From: Timema cristinae
Lineage: Eukaryota > Arthropoda > Insecta > Phasmatodea > Timematidae
Assembly: GCA_039000515.1 (NCBI GenBank)
Contig: JBCFYV010000001.1
Coordinates: 50,631,673 to 50,695,672, forward strand
Direction: 5' to 3'
Length of the DNA stretch: 64,000 bases
The position numbers and the translations under genes are program-made. Positions 45,640 through 57,606 of the stretch are shown here, piece by piece (position 1 is the stretch's first letter; each line of letters begins with the position of its first letter). The notes beneath the pieces are model-generated. The model worked only from the letters and a program-made list of their open reading frames with translations. It made no database searches and was not told the origin of the DNA.

Positions 45640-47190
45640 TCCCCCCGCTGCTTTCTTGTTTATTTTTTTCCAGTTACACAAATACGGGTAAACATCTCGA
45701 CCTGTGACGCGAGGAGGCGGGAGGGTTCAAATCTCTACAAGGTCGATAAACGCTAATTACTTTATATAAACAAACCCTATATTGGGCATGATAATTATTT
45801 GTTGTTGCGCCAAAAGTTCCGGTTTCTATACCGTAATCAGGCGTCAGTGAAATATACCCGGATTAAATCCTCACAAAAAGCATAAATAATAGCTTTTGGC
45901 TATTTGGTTCTTAAACTTACATATATGCTTTCACATTTCAACCCTGATCAAATTATGGTAAATCATTACAACGACTTATTTGATTATTTTGTCTCTCTCA
46001 TTCGTGTAAAGATATCCAGATGGTGTTGGTGGGATTGATTTCCCCATGTTTAGGTGTCAACGACGCACAAATGTGGGTACACATCTCGCCATGTGACGAA
46101 TGGAGGTAGGGGTTCGAGACCCTTTGAGGGCAAAAATGGTAATTACTTCACATTTCAAACTTTGGCAAATGCTATTAAACATTTCGCCTGGTCACACACC
46201 AATGTCAACTCTACCCGGTGACCTATGTTAGGGCTTCAAATACCTACCACCCCCAGGAGAGATACCTAGGTTCGAATCCCGTTCTAAATGTCAGGCTCAT
46301 CTATTTCGGGTGGAGAAATTCGGAAACAATTCTCTGCTGCCGTAAACTGTTGGACGCAATAGATCGTCTAATATGTAAGTTTTCCGTTCTTAAACTATTA
46401 ACGAATATATTTTAGTAACATTTACAAGTAATTAATACGCTTGCTCTTTCTCCCAAAATCAGCTCTTATCTCATGCTTGCCTGAAGCGATTAGTTTAAGT
46501 TTGGGAAATAGATGTTAGGTGGGTCTAAAAACAGATGCTTTCAACCCCCACTCTTACTTTTCAATAACAGATAGCGCGGCCATTTTGTAATCATCAATTT
46601 GACACTCCGACGAGGAAATTTGATATTTTAAAACGAACATATACTGTTTCAACATGTTTAAGTATACCGATATAATATCTATATTGCTCTATCAGGTTAT
46701 TAACAAGAAAAACAGAACTTTAATTGCGCATGGTAATTATTTGATGTTGAGCCAAAGGTCCCTGGTTCGAATCTTGTGTCCAGGTGTCAATGATATCTAA
46801 ATGTAGTAATCATCACTAAAACCATAAATAATAACATTGGCTAATTGATTCTTAAACTACCTATATGTTTTAATTTACATCTTGGTAGGAAGACATCTTT
46901 TAAGATTCTAGAGCAATGCAAATAATGGTAATTCAAAGTGCTTTAAGTATATCGACATATAATAATATTGCTGTTTAAGCCGGTTATTAAAAGGGAGAGA
47001 GCCCTATATTACGCATGATAATTTGTTTGTTGAGCCAAAGATCCCGGGTTCGAATCCCATGTCCTGGTATCAATGATATCTAAAAGGAATAAGCTATCAT
47101 CACTAAAAGCATAAATAATAGCTTTAGCTATTTGAAACTACCTATATGTTTTAATTTACATCCTGGTAGGTAGACATCTTTTCACCCCCT
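45640..47190 (+). repeat. Cluster of tRNA-like dispersed repeats
   Basis: Three related copies near 45785-45960, 46640-46925 and 46926-47185 share GCATGATAATT...TTGAGCCAAAG, a box-B-like GGTTCGAATC, then TCATCACTAAAAGCATAAATAATAGC and ATATGTTTTAATTTACATC. The last two are adjacent, giving a ~270-bp tandem pair. Further box-B-like sites lie at ~46115 (GGGGTTCGAGACCC) and ~46268 (GGTTCGAATCCC). Confidence 0.6.
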
Positions 47191-47639
47191 CACAAATGAT
47201 AGAACAACCACTAATTTATTATTATTTCTTTCATCCGGCCAAAGATATCAAGGTTTTGAATCCATTCATGGTGAACGCTGAAACACGACAAGGTTCTTTA
47301 ATAAGGATTGTTTCCGAGAAAATGGCCCCTGTATGGTTATTAGAAAGACCGGGACCTTCAGAGGACTACGACCCGTTGTTTCAAAGGACTTGGGTGTGGC
47401 GGGTTCCATGACTCTTCAACAGGGCCGTTGGCACCCTCTTTCAACATTTATAACAAGTTTAGGGTTAACAACTTCCACTAAGGATTGTTACGACATCAAA
47501 ATTTCCACCATAAAGGGACTGACCCCACTGAACTCACGAAGAGGTGTATGACGAAATGAGGGGTGGAGGATGAAGGGAAAGAAGTCCAACAGAGTCCTGT
47601 GAGAGGGAGCCAATGTTCACTCTATGCTACGCTGCCGTC
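47191..47639. other. Short non-coding stretch, nothing recognised
   Basis: Small overlapping open frames (71-72 aa) without known motifs. Confidence 0.4.
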
Positions 47640-47990
47640 AGGAGAGCTTCATGTTCCGTGTTCCTTCCCTAGTCAACGATGACGACACACCACGGGAGGA
47701 GCGCCCGACGCCGTGGAGTGCACGCTTAAATAAAAATCCAATAAATAAAATAATCTCCATTGCCCATCCCAATCCTACCCAGACATAAAAAGAATCAATG
47801 ACACACATAAAAAACAAGTTTCGACAAAAAATAAACAAGTTTGACAAGAATTTAACAAGTTTGGAAACACTGAAAATGGAGGGGAGGGGGAAGCCAACAG
47901 CTAATCAGAGAGCATCACAATATACACGCACTCCAAGCCAGTGTCAAAGGTCAAATTGGGGCGAGAGGGTGCGCTAGGTAGTAATAGTGT
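47640..47990 (-). repeat. Dispersed repeat DR1, minus orientation
   Basis: Inverted relative of 35735-36180, keeping GCCAACAGCTAATCAGAGAG, the AACAAGTTT-type repeat (three units here) and GGCGAGAGGGTGCGCTAGGTAG. Diverged and slightly shorter. Confidence 0.65.
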
Positions 47991-49194
47991 ATACTTGGAG
48001 AGTTCACAACGACACCCATCAATGGGTAATTTAATTTGTATGTAACATATCGTATGTTCAATAAAATATGGTTTTTACTTGTTCTTTCAATTATAACCCC
48101 CCTCTGCCCCCCATCCCCCATAGCGGAAATGTGTGTAAAAGAATGTACTCTTATCACTGTCCGAGACAAATCTTTGCTTCGCTGCTAGCTTCCCTCCGGC
48201 CTCTGCAGCAGCCATTGGCTTCTCGGATGTCCACTTGCTTACATCGTACGTATTTCTTGCCCTGGGAAGTTATCATCCTGTAAACGCTTTTACATTTAGT
48301 ATTTTTACGTTTCATGATGAATTTAAAAAAAATACCAATGACAGTTTCATAAAACTCTTTGTATTTTTGCACAACAGGTTTTATTGCTAGTATATATATT
48401 ATAGCGTATTAGTTGAAAGAAATCGTGAGAATGCTATGCTAATTACTAGGAGGAAAATTAGTATATAATTTTTAAACCAGGAACTTATTGTGTGAACATA
48501 GCCCATGTTGTCTAATAATATCACCGTTATAAAAATAGTTAAACTGTTTGGGGAAAAAAACTGTACTAATTTTATATATAATAATAATACTAACAATAAT
48601 AATAGAGTTAAGGATCTAGTTAAAACCATCATTTAAGTTTATATATTTATGACCATTATCATATTCACTAGCCAAACTTATTTCATACGTTACTATCATA
48701 TACATTTATTAATACAATTGATAAAATAATATATGTTCAAATAGAGTTAACATTGCTTTAGTCCAGTAACTTCAAACGAGAATCGGGCGTCACTTCAGAC
48801 AAATTGAAATAGGGTAGGGTTGAATATTGGCTTCCATTTTCATTTTGCCTTTCACCGCGCGTGAATGGTGCTGGAAATTGTGTTTTTTTTAATTGTTTTT
48901 TGCTAATATCTTCGTTCCTATTAACTTTATGACCATGAGTTATAAGAACTAAGAAATAATATAGGAAATTTATATACAAAACAGGTGGTATAGTGTTTTT
49001 TGAACTACTGATCTATTGTTTTGGTTTGTAGAATTAAGATTATAGGTTTGTTGGGGTAAAGCTGCATGTAGGAGATATGTCAATGTTTTTAAAAATATTG
49101 TAACTATATCGCATCAGTTGTGCTATCTATATCCAGATGAAACAATTAACAGTACTTTTTACTTTCCGAAGATACCCGAAGGTTTTCCATTTAT
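47991..49194. other. AT-rich non-coding stretch, nothing recognised
   Basis: No coding, RNA or mobile-element signal was seen. Confidence 0.5.
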
Positions 49195-49380
49195 ATTTTA
49201 GGCCAAATGACTCTAGGCCAAATTACTTTTGTGGAGTTAATTTTTAGGCCAAATGACTTTAGACCAAATGGTTTTAGTGAAATTAATTTTTAGGACAAAC
49301 GCCTTTAGACCAAGTGACTTTTGATTTCATTCTGAGGCCAATTGCCTTTAGGCCAAATGACTTTAGGCCAACTACCGCGT
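49195..49380 (+). repeat. TTTAGGCCAAATGACTT irregular repeat, second locus
   Basis: Seven to eight iterations of TTTAGGCCAAATGAC with variants, ending GCCAACTACCGCGTCCCCACC. Same motif as at 7120-7262. Confidence 0.6.
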
Positions 49381-49409
49381 CCCCACCGAGGTACGACAGA
49401 GTTTTTACT

Positions 49410-49530
49410 AAACTGCGCCTGTGCTGTGTCCAATGTGCGGCGGGCCAGATAGTGGGAAACCATTTTGGAAAAACCACTCTCGGTTCACCCAGCTGGAATT
49501 TGAACCCGGACCTCTCCAGCATCAGCAAAT
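49410..49530 (-). mobile_element. 5' fragment of an S1-like SINE
   Basis: On the minus strand: GAGAGGTCCGGGTTCAAATTCC (box B), then GGGTGAACCGAGAGTGGTTT and CCAAAATGGTTTCCCAC, matching the S1 body at 58870-58950. Confidence 0.55.
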
Positions 49531-51150
49531 AATAATAATAATATAATATAATTGAGCTAACATTAAGACAGTATGTTCATCAAACAGAGTTAGAATAAAT
49601 TGAAATTAGAAAATAAAACATTGTAGTACCTACTGTTAAACTGTTTTGAATACATTTATACACAAAGAACAAAAATGTGTTTACTGTGATTACGTCATTT
49701 CATAGACAGCTACCTACACACAAGCTCAGATTAAGACATGTGCCCCGCTCGCTTGGCAAATAAATCACTTTGACTTGTCAAATATATTTTGAATATTTAT
49801 CGTAAAATTGATCCCAAACTAACCCAGAAATTCCCTGATCGAAGGGCGCCAGTAGCCCTGTATTAAGTGGAATCCGACAATCCATGGTTACAAATCAATG
49901 GCCTCTGCTCTTGGCAAAACATAAATAATGCATATATGCAGATAAGAAGTGTTAACTTTTGACAGAGAAATAAACATTGATTTTCTATTGATAATAATTT
50001 CTGAGGTAAGATGATAAAATTATTCATTTAAAGAATTAACTAAATGCTAAGTGAAAAAAACTCAAAAAGGTTTTTAATAATAAAATACTTTTTTACTATA
50101 CTAATACTATTATTATTTTATTGCAGATGGCGGACTACATAAAATGCAATTGCACTGAAATAGTCTATAATTATATTATGTCCAGTATTATTATATTATT
50201 AGCTATTAATTCACAGTACTATAATCCACTCAGTATATAATAACAGGTGCGTAACCGAGGGGGGGGGGGGGTATATCGGGATACATCTCACCACACCCCC
50301 TCGAAATTCCCCCTTCAATAACCATTTCAAGGGGAAAAAATAAAATGTAGAAAATATGTTTAAATCTCCCACAGGATAAAATAATCTATATTTTAAATTT
50401 ATTTTATATGTAAAATCAAAATCTAAGGGTTTATATCTATTTGCCAAAATTTGATTTCATATACCTCCACGCCCAGAAAAAAAATCCTGGCTATGCCCCT
50501 GAATAATAAAACTAACAGTACTCACAATGATTGCTTAACATTAGCAAAAAAAAATTCTGAATAAAATTATCCATGTATGATGTATATTATGTAATATTCA
50601 TAAATAATCATTCATCGCAGAACTAACCTCTAAGGGTCCCAAGCTCTACTTGGCGCAGGGCCCCCAAAAGTGTTGATTCGGGCCTGGTTACACGTGGTTA
50701 AATATTCTGGAACACATATTATTGGTTGAGATATCAAGAAGTAATTGTGTAAACTACCGCTCCAGTATTAATACAAGGAACTACTAGAAATTCATAAAAG
50801 GCTGCTTGTAGTCTAGCATGACAAAGTCTCTTGTGTGAACAGACTTGCTTGATGACGTGTCTACTCAAGCCAAAGGCGTAGAAAGAGGGGGTTTGGAGTT
50901 CGGATCCCCATGGAAATTGATCCCGTTGATGAAAAAATGCATATTTAATAGGTAATTTACTATCATTTTTAGTTATTTTGAATTTTAAGTAACTTTTTAA
51001 GCCTTTGGTAATTTTTTGGCATTTATATTGAAAACATGCCTAAATTATAGAGTAAATGATATTTTGTAAATGCTTGGATATTCGAACAAATGATTTTTCC
51101 TCACACAATTGTCAGAATTAGAAGAAAGTTTTGTTTTCAAATGAATAATG
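49531..51150. other. AT-rich stretch with a small inverted-end element
   Basis: A ~270-bp segment (about 50243-50510) starts CAGGTGCGTAACCGAGGGGG and ends GGCTATGCCCCTG, roughly inverted ends of the 'aggggcgtagccag' type seen in insect MITEs. Otherwise nothing recognised. Confidence 0.4.
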
Positions 51151-51226
51151 TCGACCCCAGCTGGGTTTGAACCCATCAACGTTGGGTCCTGAGGCGAGCA
51201 CTTTACTCCAAGACCACCGGGGTCGA
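51151..51226 (-). other. tRNA-like sequence with a perfect 7-bp acceptor stem (pseudo-tRNA or SINE head)
   Basis: 76 nt on the minus strand from TCGACCC to GGGTCGA, which pair perfectly. It has a box-A-like CGGTGGTCTTGGAGT and box-B-like GGGTTCAAACCC. The T-stem is imperfect and the anticodon stem does not form, so a working tRNA gene is unlikely. A diverged relative lies at about 61060-61120 (minus), suggesting a SINE family. Confidence 0.5.
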
Positions 51227-51767
51227 TTTAATTACAATAAAAACGCGGAAAAGTCATAACTAAAAATGAAAAAAACAAAACCAAACACGTAACATGGTAA
51301 TTTGCTTAAACTACCACCCACCATCTTAATTTTGTCGTTTAGCGATCCTAACCTATTTTGTAATGTTTACTCTATATACTCTGTATCCGTGAGGATATTA
51401 TATTCTAGACCTTGATACGTATTCCGTGAGAGATCAACCTTCCAGAACGATCGATGTATTTACAGAATTACGACAAATGAGGTATAGGCTATCCAGCGAA
51501 TGAATGTTGGATAAGGTTGAGCTGCAGTCAAGTTTGTCAAACAAAACTTTTTCACAACAAACTATTTGTTTCTAAATTATTTATTTATTTTAAGCGTTTT
51601 TACATTATTTAAACACGAACTTATTAAAATAACCATTTAGATGTTTATTTTTTGTGAAAGGGGCTTCTATGGTTTCCCTAGAAATCTTTACATACGAAAG
51701 TTTTAAAAAGGCTGCCTTCTCTTCAAAAATTAATATGGAGAACTAGACAAAATCAAAGTTATTGATG
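51227..51767. other. AT-rich spacer left of element B
   Basis: Nothing recognised before the target duplication of element B. Confidence 0.5.
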
Positions 51768-51771
51768 ACGT

Positions 51772-52772
51772 TGATGTGCCTCTCTGTTCAGGCAGCCTTC
51801 TTTCCTTCGCACTTGCACCGGCCACTTCACCCTCCCTCCCTACTGCCGGTCCGGTCCACAGTCCATGTTGTCTGAGCCGTCCGTGACGCTCTTACCTCTA
51901 TAATCAACTCCCTTCTTCCTATTGGCTCGCTTGGCGGCCAATAGCACTCTCGTTTTCCCGAACCAATGGGAAGCTCCCTCTTCTCTGATTGGACCAGGCC
52001 AGGCAGCAGCGGAGGGTATATAACCCGGTGAAATCTGGATTCGAGTTCAGTGGTGACCCAACCTTGGAGAACCACATTTATGCAATAAGCATAATAAACC
52101 ATCTTTATTCGTTTGAAAAGAGCATTTCATCGTCACTCACCTATCCTTCCCGACTACCCCTTACCTCCCACCGCGACTTCGTGTTGCCGGGACTGTTCCT
52201 GCACCTCCCACCGCGACTTCGTGTTGCCGGGACGTTCCTTGCCTCCCACCGCGACTCCGTGTTGCCGGGACGTTCCTTTGCCTCCCACCGCGACTCCGTG
52301 TTGCCGGGACTCTGTCCTCCCACCCTCCAACCTGTTCATCCTTTTCGACAGCGACCCCACGGGATGGGATACACCCACCGCGCCGGCAAGGCCCATCGAC
52401 ATAAGACTCTAAAGAAGACAACAACCATCAAACAGTACTCTACCCATGGACCCATCTACTACTGCAGCCACCAGACCTCCGAACGGCAACACTCCACTCC
52501 AGGATCTCCGAGAGTAAATAATTCCTCCCCTCGACTTTCCCCCACACCGACCATCCGACCCCCACCTACTCCAATTTCCCCTTTAACCCTGAGGGCTATC
52601 ATTTACATCCCCTAGCCACCCCCCAACCCGCCTACGTTTTCTCCCCCATCTCTCTCCCTTACCCCCACCCACAAGACCCACGAGACCGGTACCTAATCAC
52701 AAAGGCCAGTCGGAAGCTGCAGTTCCAGTAAAACCAGCTACCTCCCTCGAAACCACAAGACATGGGATAACA
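51772..52772 (+). mobile_element. 5' LTR of element B
   Basis: 1001 bp from TGATGTGCC to GGGATAACA. U3 has several CCAAT-type boxes (for example CCTATTGGCTCG, CGGCCAATAGC, ACCAATGGG) and a TATA box GTATATAAC (52016-52024). AATAAA lies near 52089. The middle carries four ~38-bp repeats built on CTCCCACCGCGACTTCGTGT (52164-52320). The open frames 51989-52615 and 52113-52412 are products of this base composition, not genes. Confidence 0.85.
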
Positions 52773-52776
52773 GTTC

Positions 52777-52795
52777 TGGCGCCTAAACGTGGGGC
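52777..52795 (+). promoter_or_regulatory. Primer-binding site of element B (tRNA-Lys type)
   Basis: Four bases after the LTR stands TGGCGCCTAAACGTGGGGC, very close to the tRNA-Lys1,2-complementary site TGGCGCCCAACGTGGGGC used by several retroviruses, with one extra base. A second partial TGGCGCCCAAAC occurs at 52883-52894. Confidence 0.75.
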
Positions 52796-52892
52796 AACTC
52801 AAGACACGGGACGGATGTCCAACGGACCGACTACACGACCCCAGAACACCACACAACACTTCCGGGAGTGAACAAAACCCGGTGGCGCCCAA

Positions 52893-53131
52893 ACTACCTC
52901 ACCAAAGAAAACTACCTCACCAAAGAAGACTACCTCACCAAAGAAGACTACCTCACCAAAGAAGACTACCTCACAAAAAAAAAAAAGACTACCTCACCAA
53001 AGAAGACTACCTCACCAAAGAAGACTACCTCACCCAAGAAGACTACCTCACCAAAGAAGACTACCTCACCAAAGAAGACTACCTCACCAAAAAAAAGACT
53101 ACCTCACCAAAGAAGACTACCTCACCAAAGT
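52893..53131 (+). repeat. 18-bp tandem repeats in the leader of element B
   Basis: About 13 copies of ACTACCTCACCAAAGAAG, ending eight bases before the gag ATG. All frames lack stops, so the long repeat peptides (for example DYLTKE) are by-products. Role unknown; such leader repeats could affect RNA packaging or ribosome entry. Confidence 0.9.
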
Positions 53132-53138
53132 AGACAAG

Positions 53139-53935
53139 ATGGTTATGACTAGAAGTCAAAAGTGTAACAACCCATCGTGTACCCCAGGAGGGGACCGACA
53201 TTATGTAACCTGCACAAACTGCCAAAAGCCCTACCACAACCTTTGCATTGGCTGGGCAGACGAGCCACGTGACATCAATGAACCAGCCTACCGGTGCACC
53301 ACCTGCACCGAAGCACCAGTGGAAGTACGGTATTGCCCAGGGTTAACCTGTACTGGAGAAGATGGCCGAGAGGTTGTCTGCGAGGACTGTAGGCAATACT
53401 ACCACTACCAGTGCCTGGGCTGGAAAAATGAGCCTAGAGACCTCAGGGGCCTATTCTTCCGATGTCCGCCGTGCCAACGGTCCACCTCATCAACTGCCAG
53501 CGCACCACCATACCAGCCGCACCTGACTGCCACCTACCAACGCCAGTGCTCAAGCTCTTACCACCTACCAACTCTACCAGACTTTCACGGTCGAGGGCAT
53601 GAAGACCCTACTACTTTTACCCAACGCTGTGAGGTTCAGCTCAGGACCGCTCGAGTAGACCCGCTAGAATGGGTACCTACCACCCAACGGCAGCTTAAAG
53701 ACACCGCCGCTCAGTGGTGGAAGCTATATGGCGAATATATAACGACTTGGGAAGAGTTCAAGCAACGACTAACGCACCACTTCGCCAGTACAACCACCAT
53801 AGCCTCTCTCCACGCAGAGCTATACGGAAAGGAACAAACACAGACTGAGCCCGTTGAGATATTCCTTCGGCACAAAGTACGGCTGTATCAACGCTTGGCC
53901 CCCACAGCCCCATCAGCAGAAATAATCCCCTGTTA
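53139..53935 (+). pseudogene. Gag of element B with two tandem PHD-like zinc fingers
   Basis: 265-residue frame from ATG to a premature end at 53933-53935. Two C4HC3 fingers with exact PHD spacing occupy residues 9-56 (C9, C14, C25, C28, H33, C36, C53, C56) and 66-112 (C66, C71, C81, C84, H89, C92, C109, C112). Shared words (YH..C.GW..EPRD) show they arose by duplication. Residues ~140-255 look like a retrotransposon Gag domain (TLPDFHGRGHEDPTTFTQRC, TAAQWWKLY, TWEEFKQRLTHHF). Gag normally forms the particle; PHD fingers bind histone tails in other proteins, so a chromatin-tethering role is possible but inferred. The sequence continues in another frame. Confidence 0.85.
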
Positions 53936-54259
53936 ATCGAACTTGTCCGACCAGGACTGAGACCTTTTCTTCGAGCTCCACACCCTCAAGAGTTAGAAGA
54001 ACTTATCACTAGGGCCGTATCTGTGGAACGAGACCTGGCTAAAAACACTGCGCCAGTGACTACACGCCCCAGCAAGATCCCAGCAACCTCATCTGAACCG
54101 CGACCTCCAAAATGTTACCACTGTCCAGGGTACCATTTTCACCGTGACTGCCCAGTGCTAAACCAACGGCACCTAGAGAAAGAAAGACCGGGAAACGCCA
54201 AGCCAGAGGACAACAGGGCCCCGCCTCTGGTAAACAGGAATCAGGGCCGCCACCAGTAA
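53936..54259 (+). pseudogene. C-terminal Gag of element B with zinc knuckle, out of frame
   Basis: Continues Gag after a frame break near 53932: LLIELVRPGLRPFLRAPHPQ leads to a knuckle-like CYHCPGYHFHRDC. That is one residue shorter than the canonical CX2CX4HX4C. Ends at a stop near 54257. Confidence 0.75.
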
Positions 54260-54261
54260 TA

Positions 54262-54608
54262 AACAGCGTCAATCCCTCAACATCCCAACCACTCCCAAGA
54301 GTTATGTGCGAAACTCCTCACGGTCCCCTACTAGCCCTATTAGATACCGGAGCTACTGCTAATTTCATCCAATACCAACAACTCACCCCTACAAACCTGA
54401 AGAACTTACTTCCTTTCCCCACACCAATCCACCTGGCCAAGGTTGGGAGTGACCTTACCATCCGAGGCCAGATAACTTTACCGCTAACCATGCAAACCCT
54501 AGAAGCCAACGTCACGTTCCTGGTGTCCGATGAACTCGAGAACCACTTATTCTGGGACAACCATGGTTCACAGAACAGAAGGTAATCCTGGACTACGAGA
54601 ACAGCCGA
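54262..54608 (+). pseudogene. Protease of element B, frame-broken
   Basis: The aspartic protease active site LLALLDTGATANFI is seen at about 54328-54369. The frame is lost near 54548, after ELENHLF, where the neighbouring frame supplies the expected ILGQPWF-type motif. Cleaves the polyprotein in intact relatives. Confidence 0.8.
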
Positions 54609-56131
54609 GTGCTTTTTGGAAACCAGGGGCGTCATACTCTATACTGGATGCCAAGACTCAATGAGGATCCCCCGCCGGTTCCTCAAGACAAGATCAGACA
54701 ACACGCCCCAATAGAACGTCAAGAACAACTCCTTAGACTACTAGACCAACACCGAGCCGTTTTCAACACTCAGGGACCTCTGCGAAGAACACGCAGCATC
54801 AACCATCAAATTCGACTCAAGGACAACCAACGGATTATGGTACGGCCTTACCGCTATTCCCCTGCGAAAAACGCGCTAATTGAAGACCAGGTTCAGGAGA
54901 TGAAAGCCCAGGGGATAATAGAACCCGAAACTCTGAATACAATTCACCCATTGTAATTGTGGAAAAAAAGGACAAAACTCCCCGTTTCTGCATTGATTTC
55001 CGACAACTGAACACCGCCACTATCGATGTCACTCCCCCCGCTGTCAACGTACATGACACTCTTCGAGATTTGGGAGACGCAGAAATATTTACCACCCTCG
55101 ATATGAAATCAGGGTACTGGCAGATTCCCTTACACCCCGATTCCAAACCCCTGACTGCTTTCACCACGCCCAACGGAGAAACCTTGCAATTTACAGTTAT
55201 GCCTTTCGGATTAAAGGGAGCCCCGAGTACTTTTCAGCGACTGATGAGTCAAGAAGTGTTAGCAGGGTACACCGGCCAGTTCTGTTTCGCCTACCTTGAC
55301 GACGTGATAATCTACTCAAAGACATGGGATGAGCACCTCAACCACTTGAGCAAGGTTTTAGAAAGATTTGAGCTCCACCAACTGACCTGCAATCTGGAAA
55401 AATGCCAGTTCGGCAAGACTGAGTTGGAATACCTTGGCCATATCGTTTCTAGCCAAGGAAACGCCCCACAACCACAGACGATCAAAGCAATCACGGAAGC
55501 CCCAACACCAAGAAACCGTAAACAGCTCCGACAACTACTGGGCCTCTGCAACTGGTTACGAGAATTCGTGCCCCAAATGGCGGAACTAACAGCACCTCTC
55601 ACCGAACTTCTAAGAACCAAATCCCGGTGGATGTGGAACTCCCAAACAGAAACCGCTCTACACACACTCAAAGAAGCCTTCAGAGACCTACCACCCTTAA
55701 GTCGTCCCGATCCATCACGAACCTTTACCCTACAAACTGACGCTAGCGGGATTGGACTAGGGGCAGTACTGTACCAAGAAGATGATGCGGGCAAACGAAT
55801 CATCAGCCATGCCAGCGCGAAGCTAACCCCTACAGAGCAACGGTACCATAGCAACGAGCAGGAGTGCCTCGCTATCGTCTGGGCCATCAAGAGGTATAGA
55901 CATTACCTGGAAGATAAACCTTTCATACTACGCACGGATAACCGAGCTCTCACCTGGCTGAACACGATGAAAGACCAACGGACCAAGCTGACGAGATGGG
56001 CACTCTTGCTCCAAGAGTTTCAATTTTCCCTGGAACACTGCCGGGAAAACAGAACGATCTACCTGACGCGTTATCACGCCAACCCGACAGCGAGAACACC
56101 AGTTCAGAGACTCAAGACTGGGACCGGATGA
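54609..56131 (+). pseudogene. Reverse transcriptase and RNase H of element B, frame-broken
   Basis: Starts in 54609-54956 (RT N-terminal region, MVRPYRYSPAKNALIEDQVQ) and resumes after a break near 54940 in the 54959-56131 frame. RT motifs: FTTLDMKSGYWQI (first Asp), MPFGLKGAPSTFQ, AYLDDVIIYS (YLDD box), LEYLGHIVSS. RNase H: LQTDASGIGLGAVL, SNEQECLAIVWAI and LRTDNRALTWL. The frame is lost again near 56050, just before the NDLPDALSR-type end of RNase H. Classic Ty3/gypsy sequence, distinct from element A. Confidence 0.9.
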
Positions 56132-57548
56132 CCCCGCCCTCGGTCACAGGACTAGCACCACCCGAACCCGATGCACTACTAGTCCTACAGAACCAAGATG
56201 CACCTCTACATGAGCTAGTCAAGACGGAACAAAGACAGGATACAGAGATCCAAACTCAAGTTAACCGTTGGAAGGCTCTGGATACCCAAACTCGACCACC
56301 CACCAAAACAACCGACGCTCGGTTCTGGGATGAGCACTATGTCAAGGGAGACAATATCTGGAGACGCGAAGAAAGGGAAGGACCATGGAAACTCATTGTT
56401 CCAGTTCAAATCCGACAACAGGTTATTTGGACATACCACGACCACCCTCACGCAGGGCACCCGGGAGAAGACGAGACGACACGAGCCATTCAGCGAGGCT
56501 ACACCTGGAAAGGCCTCCGAACGGAAGTCAGCAACTACGTTCGTAACTGCATGCTCTGTGCCTGTCGTAAGACCGGGGGGTATCAAGGGTCAGAGCCACT
56601 AAGACCCCGTCAACCACAACGCCCCTGGAAAGTGGTAGCCTTAGACCTCATGGGGCCATACCCCCGAAGTCGCAGAGGAAAGAAGTTCATCCTAGTGATT
56701 ACGGATCTCTTCTCAAGATGGGTAGAAGTATTTCCACTCGCGTCAACAGAGGTCAGACAGATAATCCAGACGATGGAACAACAATTCTTCCCACGATGGG
56801 GATATCCAAAACATCTCCTGTCCGACAATGGTCCACAGTTCATTAGCCGAGCTTGGGCGAACGCCTGTCAAAAGTGGGATGTCGAAGCCTGGACAACCCC
56901 AATCTACCACCCCAAGCCAACCCCACGGAAAGAAGGAACCAGGAACTAAAGAAGGGAATCCGACTCCAAATCTCGGAGAATCATCGAGAATGGGATACCT
57001 TCCTGCCTATGATCGCCTTCAATCTACGATGCCGCAAGAATGGGGCCACCGGAATGTCTCCGAGTGAACTACTACTTGGCCGAACGCTATACAGGCCCGG
57101 GGAGTGGAGATTTGAAACCTCAGTACGAGAGCAGGAAGACAACGAGAGCCCTAGCCAAGGAGCCCTCCAAAGAGAAGAACAGGCACGAGTCAATCAAGCC
57201 AATTACCAACAACGGTACACCCACCCTCCAGCACGGGCCGCCCAACCCTTTCAAAACGGTGATTTGGTACTGGTCCGCACCCAACCCCTCTCTAACGCAA
57301 CAGAGGCCTACTACGCCGGCTTTGCCCCCAAATGGGAAGGACCCTACCCGGTGAGCAAACGAAGAGGAGGGGTCTACTGGGTTACCTACCCAAATGGTCG
57401 ATCCAAGAAAATACACAGGGGACAACTACGTCCTGCACCCCCTGGTGAAAACACCGGGAAACCGCAGCTACCCAAACTACTCACAACCATGGACCCCGCA
57501 CCCAATAACACCGGGAACAAAAGGACTGGACCCTCCCCTACCAAATAG
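56052..57548 (+). pseudogene. Integrase of element B, frame-broken
   Basis: The first part (frame of 55996-56949) has the zinc-binding HDHPHAGHPGED...CMLCAC and the core with ALDLMGPYPRSRRGKK (first Asp) and LLSDNGPQFIS (second Asp). A break near 56915 moves the rest to the 56853-57548 frame, where NPTERRNQELKK supplies the third catalytic residue, Glu. The C-terminal domain includes FQNGDLVLVRT and PKWEGPYPVSKR. All three catalytic residues are present, although the frame is broken. Confidence 0.88.
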
Positions 57549-57606
57549 TTCTGGATGGAGTACCAGACTGCGACCTCGACGACCTCCAATCCCTCCCAAG
57601 ACAGGG

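Noticed and set aside
51989..52615. 208-aa frame and companions in the 5' LTR of element B (also 57874-58591 in the 3' LTR)
   Set aside because: GC/CT-rich LTR composition and the internal repeats keep frames open; they are not shared between the two LTRs in the same frame.
52789..53152. Lys/Thr-rich proteins from the 18-bp leader repeats of element B
   Set aside because: Two frames give equally long repeat peptides and gag starts cleanly at 53139; no sign of selection on either.
55312..55890. 192-aa minus-strand frame opposite the reverse transcriptase of element B
   Set aside because: Antisense shadow of a GC-rich coding region.
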